From an uncultured Bacteroidales bacterium (GTDB lineage: Bacteria > Bacteroidota > Bacteroidia > Bacteroidales > UBA932), in NCBI GenBank assembly GCA_900318565.1, contig ONLD01000009.1, positions 1 to 49,161 of the forward strand: DNA of 49,161 nucleotides, read 5' to 3'. Made by a program: the position numbers and the translations under genes. Position 1 is the first letter of the stretch, and each line of letters opens with the position of its first letter. The notes under the pieces were generated by a model, which was given only the letters and a program-made list of their open reading frames with translations, was not told the DNA's origin and did no database searches. Below are positions 7,097 through 14,170 of the stretch, in pieces.

Positions 7097-7990
7097 ATGA
7101 AGAGCATCCTCTACATCACTGACCCCAATGTGTACGCCCGTTCAGTAGGGGCGCCGGAGCTACATCCCCTCGTAAGCGTCATCCACTATGACGAGGTTTC
7201 TCCTGTCCGCACCAGCCTGAACCGATACGGCGTTTACGGACTCTTCATCCAGAGAAACTTTCCCAAGAACCTGACCTATGGGATGAAGATGTTCGACGCG
7301 GCCGAAGGGTCCATCTTCGCCGCCGAGCCGGGCCAGATCGGCGGCAAGGAAGATGACGGAGAAGATCTTTACATCAATGGATGGGCTTTGCTGTTCTCGC
7401 CGGAGCTAATCCGGGGGACAGATTTGGAAGACAGAATGAAAGACTACCGCTTCTTTTCATACTTCGCCATTGAGACCTTGAAAATGGAGCCTTCTGAATG
7501 GGGCCGGATCATCCAGCTTCTCACTCAGCTCAGGCACGAACTTCAGGAGAACGAAGATTCCCCTGCGCTTCGGCACGTCATACTCGGATACATACGCCTT
7601 ATCCTGGAATACTGCCAGCGCATCTATCTGCGTCAGCTCTCGAAGGAAGCCAAGGCCTCATCCGACATTCTGAAACGCTTCCACAACCTGCTGCGGGACT
7701 ATTTTCTGGAAGGCAGGCAGATGGAGCTCGGCATCCCCTCCGTCCGATACTGCGCCGACCGGATGGCCTATTCGCCGCGTTACCTGGGCGACGTGATTCA
7801 CAAATCCACCGGAGGCACGGCCATCGGCTACATCCACTCTTTCGTAATCGAACAGGGCAAAAGCCTCCTTATGAACGGGCACAATATAGGCGAGACCGCA
7901 CTCCTCCTCGGCTTCGAGTTCCCGCACCACTTCACCCGTCTTTTCAAGAAGGTGACCGGCATTACGCCGACGGATTTCCTTGGGAAATAA
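7097..7990 (+). CDS. AraC-family regulator next to yqhD (YqhC-like position)
   Basis: A 297-residue AraC-type regulator. The ATG at 7097 follows the -7 box and is chosen over an in-frame TTG at 7028 that lies upstream of that box. The N-terminal 170 residues form the effector domain (HYDEVSPVRTSLNRYGVYGL). The C-terminal domain has GIPSVRYCADRMAYSPRYLG as first helix-turn-helix and IGETALLLGFEFPHHFTRLF as second, ending VTGITPTDFLGK. It lies 47 bases before a YqhD-type alcohol dehydrogenase with its own promoter. In Escherichia coli the AraC-type YqhC activates yqhD and dkgA under aldehyde stress. The same layout here suggests the same kind of circuit, but orthology to YqhC is not shown. Confidence 0.88.
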   Translation: MKSILYITDPNVYARSVGAPELHPLVSVIHYDEVSPVRTSLNRYGVYGLFIQRNFPKNLTYGMKMFDAAEGSIFAAEPGQIGGKEDDGEDLYINGWALLFSPELIRGTDLEDRMKDYRFFSYFAIETLKMEPSEWGRIIQLLTQLRHELQENEDSPALRHVILGYIRLILEYCQRIYLRQLSKEAKASSDILKRFHNLLRDYFLEGRQMELGIPSVRYCADRMAYSPRYLGDVIHKSTGGTAIGYIHSFVIEQGKSLLMNGHNIGETALLLGFEFPHHFTRLFKKVTGITPTDFLGK

Positions 7991-8009
7991 GAAGTTTTAA
8001 TTATTTTTG
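7980..8009 (+). promoter_or_regulatory. Promoter of the YqhD-like dehydrogenase
   Basis: TTG (7980-7982) lies inside the end of the AraC gene and is followed after 19 bases by TATTTTTG (8002-8009), so the dehydrogenase can be transcribed on its own. The leader is about 25 bases. Confidence 0.6.
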
Positions 8010-8037
8010 CGAAGTAACAATTTACACAATCAGCTTT

Positions 8038-9201
8038 ATGCAGAATTTTGATTACCAGACCCCCACACGCCTTATTTTCGGCGAAAACGCAATTGCAAAA
8101 CTGAAAGAAGTAATGTCAGCCCTCGGCAAAAAAGTGCTCCTCACTTACGGCGGCGGCAGCATCAAGAAGATTGGCCTTTACGACAAAGTGAAGGACCTTC
8201 TCAAGGACTTCGAAATCACCGAACTCCCCGGCATCCAGCCCAATCCCAAATACGATCCCAGCGTGCTTGAAGGCGTACGCCTCTGCAAGGAAAACAAAAT
8301 CGACGTCATCCTTGCCGTTGGCGGAGGCAGCGTGCTGGATTGCTCGAAAGCCATCGCAGCAGGCGCCAAGTACGACGGAGACCCCTGGGACCTCATATCC
8401 TACAAAGTGAAGGCGCAAGCCGCGCTGCCCATTGTGGACATAATCACCCTCGCAGCAACAGGCAGCGAATATGACTGCGGCGGCGTCATCTCGCGCACCG
8501 AGACCAACGACAAAATCGGTTATGTGGACCCGCTGCTGTTCCCTGTTGCGTCCTTCCTCGACCCCAGATATACATTCACCGTATCCAAGAAGCAGACTGC
8601 CGCCGGTTGCGCCGACGCTATGAACCACACCATCGAGCAATACTTCGCCGAGGATACCACGCTGCTGAATGACGGTTTCTGCGAATCTATGCTGAAGAGC
8701 CTGATGGTGAACGCGCGCAAATGCCTCGAGAATCCGGAAGATTACACGGCAAGGGCGGAGATGATGCTATGCTGCACCTACGGCTGCAACGGCATCCTGT
8801 CGCTTGGCAACAGCGAGAGCGGCTGGCCCTGCCACGGCATCGAGCACGCCTTGAGCGCCTATTATGACATCACCCACGGCGAAGGCCTCGCCATCATCAC
8901 GCCCCGCTGGATGAAGCACATCCTGAACGGGCACACTTTGCCCCGCTTCGTCAAATACGGCATCAACGTATTCGGGATTGACGCGTCCCTGCCCAAACAG
9001 GAAATCGCAGAGAAAGCCATTGACGCCACATACGAATTCTTTGAGAGCATCGGCATTCCTATGCACCTCCGCGAGGTCGGTATCGGAGAAGAGCGCCTCG
9101 ACGAGATGGCTCATCACATCGCTGTCAACGAGGGCCTTGAAAACGCCTATGTGCCTCTGACCGAGAAAGATATCAAAGAAATCCTCGTAGCCTCCCTGTA
9201 G
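8038..9201 (+). CDS. yqhD: NADPH-dependent iron/zinc alcohol dehydrogenase, YqhD type
   Basis: The 387-residue length equals that of Escherichia coli YqhD, which reduces short-chain and reactive aldehydes with NADPH. The four metal ligands fall at almost the same numbers: Asp193, His197 (DAMNHTIEQYF), His266 and His280 (PCHGIEHALSAYYDITHGEG), against D194, H198, H267 and H281 in YqhD. The cofactor loops are present as LTYGGGSIKKIGLYD and AVGGGSVLDCSKAI; the G-G-G-S set in the first favours NADPH. The enzyme is cytoplasmic. Its position after an AraC regulator and near aldo/keto reductase sequences points to aldehyde detoxification. Family and cofactor are well supported; the physiological aldehyde is not known. 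Confidence 0.93.
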   Translation: MQNFDYQTPTRLIFGENAIAKLKEVMSALGKKVLLTYGGGSIKKIGLYDKVKDLLKDFEITELPGIQPNPKYDPSVLEGVRLCKENKIDVILAVGGGSVLDCSKAIAAGAKYDGDPWDLISYKVKAQAALPIVDIITLAATGSEYDCGGVISRTETNDKIGYVDPLLFPVASFLDPRYTFTVSKKQTAAGCADAMNHTIEQYFAEDTTLLNDGFCESMLKSLMVNARKCLENPEDYTARAEMMLCCTYGCNGILSLGNSESGWPCHGIEHALSAYYDITHGEGLAIITPRWMKHILNGHTLPRFVKYGINVFGIDASLPKQEIAEKAIDATYEFFESIGIPMHLREVGIGEERLDEMAHHIAVNEGLENAYVPLTEKDIKEILVASL

Positions 9202-9234
9202 CGGGACAGGACACGCCGCCTCCCCGGAGAGACG

Positions 9235-10251
9235 CTAGCGGGCAGCCTTAGGCCCTTTCCCTATGGCCTTGGAAAAATGGTAGCCGGCACTGATGGACAG
9301 CTGGTCATCCTTGGAGTCGGGCCTGCCGCCGGTATGCATCATATTGCTGATGTGGGCCCCGAGACGGGCTATCCACAAGGGCACGCCGGCAGCCTGCGCG
9401 GCTGCGCCCCAGAGGAAGTTGCCGAAGTTGACGTTGTTGTGTGCGACAGCGCCTTCCTTTTTCGTCCAGGCGACATAATATACGCCCGGATGGAGAGGAT
9501 GCTCGCCGTTGCGGGCGAAGTCGAGCAGGCCGTAGTACTCGCTCTCGCGCTTAAGGTACACGATGCCGGCAATCAAGCCGTGGTGTTTCCTGTCGTAGGC
9601 ACCGACTTTACGCAGGGAATAATGCACGTCGCCCGCCGACACGAACTCGACCGCCGTTCCGGGGCCTACCTGCGGCGGATCCTGCACAGGATCGGCAAAA
9701 TTGATGCTGAGCCTCTCCGCACCGAATCCGGAATCATATACCAGAGTCCCGGATTCCCCTTCCGAGAGGCCGCAGAAGCAGCCGGAAGCATTGAAGAGCA
9801 GCGCCTCGCCACTTTGGGAAGGCATTTCCGGACCTGCCGTCCGGAAGCTGATGCCCGGCGCCGGCCTCTCCTCGCCGTCCAGGGTTTCGTACCGGACGGA
9901 TACCACCCTGCCGCAGCTGTCAATCTGGTAGATGCGCCGTCCGAAAGGGGCCTGTTCCACAGCAAGGCCGCCAAGGACAAGCGAAACCTTCCACTGCCGC
10001 AAGGCAACGCTGTCGGCGTCGTATTCCGTTACCGTCTTGAGTCCGTGACCGAGGCCGCCTTCAAAATGGTAGTGCCGGGGATAGGCTGAAAGGGCCGATG
10101 AGTCAATCCTGTGCTCCCAGCCGGCGCCGGGAGACCACACAAGGCTGCCGCAGCCGTGGTGGAGCGGAATCTCGGGAGTCTGCGCCCCCAGATAGGAAGC
10201 GGACAGCAAAAGCGCATACAACAGCACGAATCTCAACTTGCGTACGCTCAT
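9235..10251 (-). CDS. Exported protein of unknown function with DSKDDQ-type tail
   Basis: A 338-residue protein with a signal peptide (residues 1-23, ending YLGAQ). The middle is beta-rich (YHFEGGLGHGLKTVTEYDAD, then repeated Y/V-rich strands) and contains no recognised enzyme motif. The last 70 residues differ: a hydrophobic helical stretch NFGNFLWGAAAQAAGVPLW, then GAHISNM and DSKDDQLSISAGYHFSKA. This tail faintly recalls the C-terminal modules of some polymorphic toxins (the toxin-44 group) or of Bacteroidota RHS-type proteins, but the match is from memory and weak. It lies three bases after the 394-residue gene upstream and shares its promoter. No immunity-type gene is adjacent. Confidence 0.7.
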   Translation of the reverse strand: MSVRKLRFVLLYALLLSASYLGAQTPEIPLHHGCGSLVWSPGAGWEHRIDSSALSAYPRHYHFEGGLGHGLKTVTEYDADSVALRQWKVSLVLGGLAVEQAPFGRRIYQIDSCGRVVSVRYETLDGEERPAPGISFRTAGPEMPSQSGEALLFNASGCFCGLSEGESGTLVYDSGFGAERLSINFADPVQDPPQVGPGTAVEFVSAGDVHYSLRKVGAYDRKHHGLIAGIVYLKRESEYYGLLDFARNGEHPLHPGVYYVAWTKKEGAVAHNNVNFGNFLWGAAAQAAGVPLWIARLGAHISNMMHTGGRPDSKDDQLSISAGYHFSKAIGKGPKAAR

Positions 10252-10254
10252 AGA

Positions 10255-11439
10255 CTAACGCCTCAAGGTCTTTGATGCCAGAGAAATCCTTAACTTGAAA
10301 GTGCTGTTTCCCTTATAGTAGAAAAGGTTCAGGACGTCGCCTTCGAAATAGATGGAGTTGAGCTTCTTGTCCCGCTTCGGATTCTTGCACACGGGCTCAC
10401 ACCACACAAGGGAATATTCCCCGCTGCTGCGCGACTGGGAACAAATCACCGTGTAACCCCGAATGTTGAAGAATGCCGCGCTGTAGCCCCTGCCTTTTTC
10501 CTTGCGGGCCTTCCGGTATTCTGCGACCACGGAAGATTCGGGGTCCAGCACGCCGAAACTGAGCCTGGAAGCCGAAGTACCGGCTTTTGGGTTGTGTTCC
10601 AGCCACCAGCGGATGGCGTTGTCAGTCAGCAAATCCGCTTTGGAGATTTGCACGAGAGCCCCGTTTTCCGCAAAGCGGGAGCATATCCAGCCCACCTCGG
10701 CAGTGAGCTGAATCCCTTCCATCCTTTCGGGACACTGGCCTTCTATCCTGTAGGGCTCCCCTTCTTTTTTCGGAAGCGGATTGCCATAGAAGAGGGCTTG
10801 CTGCGCGATGTCCTCTTCAGGCATATACAGCAGCTCCACATACTCGGAATCCCCGTTCAGGTAAGCGAAATGAAGATAATTACGGCCGCCGAAAGGAGCG
10901 GTAATCTCCAACGGCATAGCAAGGCTGAATGCTCCGGGAGCCTCCTGGAGCGAGTACACGGGGATGTCCCGCACGGACTCCTGCGTTCCGTCCGGAGCAA
11001 GGATACGCAAAGACAGGCCGGGTCCCAGGGCAAGGATGTGTTCCACATTGTCTTTCTTCCAGCCCACGGCATCCAGGCACTCCCCGGCCGCCTCGCGGGC
11101 CTGCTCCTTTGTCAAGGTACTGGTGTTATGGATATGTATCCGCTCGAGAGCCTGCGGGGAGAAATACGAATCCGGATAGTTCTCCCTGAAGGCGAGCACT
11201 CCGGCGGCATCTTCCGGGTCGAGCGCGAAAAACACCAGCGAGTCCCTCAGGCGCACGATTTTCGGTGCATATACTGAAGACGGATATTTTTTCAGAAACC
11301 TCTCGGCATTCTTGACCGTAGGTTTCCTGAGAGTCCGCGTGTAGAGCGAAGTTTCCTGTCTGCTCTGCGCTCCTAAAGGGGCAGCTGAAAGGAACAGGCC
11401 AAGAAGGCAGAGCGCCTTTATCCAACTAAATGACTTCAT
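10255..11439 (-). CDS. Exported protein of unknown function, TPR-like N-terminus
   Basis: A 394-residue protein with a signal peptide (residues 1-24, ending APLGAQ). Residues 30-110 contain two stretches with the spacing of tetratricopeptide-like helices (NAERFLKKYPSSVYAPKIVR and VLAFRENYPDSYFSPQALER), the pattern of outer-membrane lipoproteins that read tail-length repeats. The rest is predicted beta-rich with no known motif. It is first in a two-gene unit with the protein at 9235-10251, with three bases between them, and has a -7 box 20 bases upstream. The two are probably expressed and used together. No function can be assigned. Confidence 0.72.
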   Translation of the reverse strand: MKSFSWIKALCLLGLFLSAAPLGAQSRQETSLYTRTLRKPTVKNAERFLKKYPSSVYAPKIVRLRDSLVFFALDPEDAAGVLAFRENYPDSYFSPQALERIHIHNTSTLTKEQAREAAGECLDAVGWKKDNVEHILALGPGLSLRILAPDGTQESVRDIPVYSLQEAPGAFSLAMPLEITAPFGGRNYLHFAYLNGDSEYVELLYMPEEDIAQQALFYGNPLPKKEGEPYRIEGQCPERMEGIQLTAEVGWICSRFAENGALVQISKADLLTDNAIRWWLEHNPKAGTSASRLSFGVLDPESSVVAEYRKARKEKGRGYSAAFFNIRGYTVICSQSRSSGEYSLVWCEPVCKNPKRDKKLNSIYFEGDVLNLFYYKGNSTFKLRISLASKTLRR

Positions 11440-11459
11440 ACTTGTAAATGCTTGCGGGG

Positions 11460-11467
11460 CAAATATA
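11460..11467 (-). promoter_or_regulatory. -7 element of the 11439-9235 gene pair
   Basis: The minus strand reads TATATTTG at 11467-11460. A second match (TATTTTTG) lies at 11476-11469. Either places the start about 15-25 bases before the ATG at 11439. Confidence 0.5.
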
Positions 11468-11503
11468 CAAAAATAAGCACATTCTATTTTATAGATTATT
11501 TTA

Positions 11504-11511
11504 TATATTTG
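11504..11511 (+). promoter_or_regulatory. -7 element abutting the metallophosphoesterase start
   Basis: TATATTTG ends six bases before the ATG at 11518, which predicts an almost leaderless transcript. No -33 TTTG is evident at the usual spacing. Confidence 0.5.
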
Positions 11512-11517
11512 CAGTAG

Positions 11518-12603
11518 ATGAAGTTTAAGTCGTACGTTATATTCTTCTTGCTGTTCGGAGTGCTGCCCGATATATTCTTGTGCCGGTACAGCCTCCTGGT
11601 GTGGATACCGACGGCATTTGAGCTGGTGAGCCTCGTGATGATCGGGACAAACTTCCGCTACACCCCGGCCGTACGCGCTTTTTCTTATCTGACTTTTCTC
11701 TTCGAGTTTCCGAAATTCATTGCCTTCCTGTGTTCCCTGTTTATGGGCATAAAAGCCTCCGCTGCTGCAGGTGCGATGACAGGAATCTTTTTCGCGGTGC
11801 TAATTTTCTACGTGACCCGCAATCTGAAAGTCAACGCCTTGAGCCTTTCTTTCCCCGATCTTCCGGACGCTTTCAGCGGGCTGCGCATCTGCCAGCTCTC
11901 AGACCTGCATCTCGGCTCGTTCGGGGAGGGCAGCCGCTATATCACGCGCATTGTCAGCAGCGTCAAGGAGCTTCATCCGGACCTCATACTGTTTACGGGA
12001 GACCTGGTCAATTTCCTCTCGTCCGAAGCCGATTCCTACCTGCAGGCTCTTGCCGGCCTGGACGCTCCTATGGGGATAATCTCCATACGCGGCAACCACG
12101 ACTACCTGCTGCACGGCCCGTTCAAGGCCGGGGCCAGGGAGCGCGACGCCGCCAGGCTCATCGAGCTGGAGCGCGGCCTTGGGTGGAAAGTGCTGCTCAA
12201 CGACCACTGCATACTTGAAAAAGACGGTGCGGCGATTGCAATTGCCGGAGTGGAGAACACATCCGGCAACCCTTATTTCGAAAAGACCGGCGGAGACCTC
12301 GGAAAAGCCCTTGAGGGCATTCCAGAAGGCACATTCACAATCCTCCTATCCCACGACCCGTCGCATTGGAAAGCAGAAGTTCTGCCCTGCAGCGAAGTGC
12401 CCCTGACCCTCTCCGGGCATACGCACGGGCTGAAATATAAACTTGCCGGCCTGCATCCTTCGCACTGGAAACTCAGAGAATCCGGAGGCCTCTATCGGGA
12501 GGGTTCCCGCACCCTGCACGTCTCCAAAGGCCTGGGAAGCGCCTTCGCTTTCAGGCTCGGCGGCTTCCCCAGAATCGACATAATTACTCTAACCAATACC
12601 TGA
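11518..12603 (+). CDS. Membrane-anchored metallophosphoesterase
   Basis: A 361-residue protein with three or four hydrophobic segments in residues 1-100, followed by a calcineurin-type phosphoesterase domain. All metal-binding motifs are present in order: LSDLHLG (Asp129, His131), FTGDLVN, RGNHDYL, LLSHDPSHW and SGHTHG. The layout matches YkuE/YaeI-like enzymes; some of these cleave UDP-diacylglucosamine or other lipid-linked phosphates. It heads a run of genes on one strand that includes a lipid kinase and an acyltransferase, so a phospholipid or lipid A-related substrate is plausible. The substrate is inferred; the fold and metal site are clear. Confidence 0.9.
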   Translation: MKFKSYVIFFLLFGVLPDIFLCRYSLLVWIPTAFELVSLVMIGTNFRYTPAVRAFSYLTFLFEFPKFIAFLCSLFMGIKASAAAGAMTGIFFAVLIFYVTRNLKVNALSLSFPDLPDAFSGLRICQLSDLHLGSFGEGSRYITRIVSSVKELHPDLILFTGDLVNFLSSEADSYLQALAGLDAPMGIISIRGNHDYLLHGPFKAGARERDAARLIELERGLGWKVLLNDHCILEKDGAAIAIAGVENTSGNPYFEKTGGDLGKALEGIPEGTFTILLSHDPSHWKAEVLPCSEVPLTLSGHTHGLKYKLAGLHPSHWKLRESGGLYREGSRTLHVSKGLGSAFAFRLGGFPRIDIITLTNT

Positions 12604-12607
12604 AAAA

Positions 12608-13537
12608 ATGGAAAAATGGACAATGATCGTCAATCCCTCGTCCGCCACGGCGACGACTGAAAAGAAGTGGATTGAATCAAGGAATCTCCTCATCGAAAAC
12701 GGACTGGAGATAGATACGCTGATGACGGAAAAGCCGCGGCACGCAATAGAATTCGCCCGAAACGCCGCCGCCGGAGGCTCGAGGAAATTCATAGCGGCCG
12801 GAGGCGACGGCACCATCTTCGAAGTGATGTCGGGCCTCCTGCGTTACTCCGACGAGAGCGGAGCCGACCTTGGCGAATTCACCCTCGGAGTGCTGCCATA
12901 CGGCACAGGAAACGACTGGATCAAGACATCCCTCATTCCAAAAGACCTCACCCAGGCCGCAGAGTGCATAGCCCGCGGCATTACAGCCAAGGAAGACGTA
13001 GTGCGCCTGACCCTTGAAAACGGTACTTACTGTATGTCCAACATAGGCGGCATCGGTATCGACGCCGACATCTGCCACTACACCAACGCACTGAAGAAGA
13101 AAGGCTACAAAGGGTCTCTGCTGTACAAGCTCGTGGCTCCGTACTCGGTTTTCGCAAAAAAAGCGCAGCCGGTGGAAATCACCCTCGACGGCGAGGTTGC
13201 ATATTCAGGAAAAATCTTCTCCGCCGTCATCGGCAACGGTATCTACCGCGGCGGCGGAATCAAGCAGAACCAGGAAGGAAGCAGCTGGAGCGACGGCCTG
13301 CTGGAGGTATCAATTATGCCCGGCTCGGGCTACATCAAGGCCTTGCAGAGAATGATACACGCCCTGTCAGGCGATTTCGCAGTGCAGCCCGGAATAATCA
13401 CCAAGCGCTTCAGGAAAATGACCGTCAAGCCGTTGAGCAAGCACCCGGACAGGGTGGAAATGGACGGAGAAATCCCCGGCACGCTTCCCATTACAATCGA
13501 GGCCACCGGGCAGCAGATTAACATTATAGTACCGTAG
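12608..13537 (+). CDS. Diacylglycerol/sphingosine kinase family lipid kinase
   Basis: A 309-residue cytoplasmic enzyme of the DagK/YegS family that phosphorylates a lipid hydroxyl with ATP. The nucleotide loop AAGGDGTIFEV (GGDGT at residues 65-69) and the LPYGTGNDW motif are intact. The beta-rich C-terminal domain with VEMDGEIPGTLPI is also typical. The gene starts four bases after the metallophosphoesterase stop and is followed six bases later by a PlsC-type acyltransferase. The three likely act on one lipid pool, the kinase making phosphatidic acid or a related phospholipid. Bacteroidota make sphingolipids, so a sphingoid substrate is also possible. Confidence 0.9.
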   Translation: MEKWTMIVNPSSATATTEKKWIESRNLLIENGLEIDTLMTEKPRHAIEFARNAAAGGSRKFIAAGGDGTIFEVMSGLLRYSDESGADLGEFTLGVLPYGTGNDWIKTSLIPKDLTQAAECIARGITAKEDVVRLTLENGTYCMSNIGGIGIDADICHYTNALKKKGYKGSLLYKLVAPYSVFAKKAQPVEITLDGEVAYSGKIFSAVIGNGIYRGGGIKQNQEGSSWSDGLLEVSIMPGSGYIKALQRMIHALSGDFAVQPGIITKRFRKMTVKPLSKHPDRVEMDGEIPGTLPITIEATGQQINIIVP

Positions 13538-13543
13538 AAGCCG

Positions 13544-14170
13544 ATGAGCGGGAGCATCAAAGAAGCCCGTCTCGGCCTGCCCGAACGGCTCCTGAGGGGC
13601 TTTGCATACTGCCTCGTGCATACCGTGCAGAGGCCTGACGTGCGCGGGGTGAAGCCACCGCTGGATGAGCCGACCATCTTTGCCTGCAACCACGTGGGCC
13701 TGATGGACCCGGTGGTGCTGATGGTAGAGTACTACGATATGATGGTGCGTCCGCTTGTGGCCAAAGATTACTTTGACAAGAACGCATTCACCCGGCATTT
13801 CTACCCCATCGCACAATGCATACCGATAGACCGCAGGAAAGCGTCCACGCAATGGCTGCAGGATTCAATAAGCGCCCTGCAGAAGGGCGAGAGCCTGATT
13901 ATCTACCCCGAAGGCACCCGCAACAAGGCCGGCTCCGGACTGCTCCCATTCCACACCGGCACGGCACTGCTTGCCGCCGAAAGCGGGGCGAGGATCGTGC
14001 CCGTGTACAACGCGATGTGGCATTTCCCGCACAGGTACCGGCTCGCCATCGGGGAGCCGTTGAGGCTCGGGACGCCCGGACCCGGCAAGCCGCAGTCAGA
14101 GTGGCTGCGCGAACAGACTGAAAAAATCCGTTCGGCCATAGCCGCACTGGAGGAAATAGTGAAAATATGA
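13544..14170 (+). CDS. 1-acylglycerol-3-phosphate acyltransferase family protein
   Basis: A 208-residue PlsC-family acyltransferase. The catalytic N-H-x4-D motif is present as NHVGLMDP (His50, Asp55), and the glycerol-phosphate site as YPEGTRNK near residue 120, after an arginine-containing segment (PIDRRKA). There is little N-terminal hydrophobic sequence, so it is probably a peripheral inner-membrane protein. Its stop overlaps the next ATG by four bases (ATGA). Transfer of an acyl chain to lysophosphatidic acid is the family reaction. Other Bacteroidota members act on lyso-ornithine or sphingolipids, so the acceptor is open. Confidence 0.9.
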   Translation: MSGSIKEARLGLPERLLRGFAYCLVHTVQRPDVRGVKPPLDEPTIFACNHVGLMDPVVLMVEYYDMMVRPLVAKDYFDKNAFTRHFYPIAQCIPIDRRKASTQWLQDSISALQKGESLIIYPEGTRNKAGSGLLPFHTGTALLAAESGARIVPVYNAMWHFPHRYRLAIGEPLRLGTPGPGKPQSEWLREQTEKIRSAIAALEEIVKI

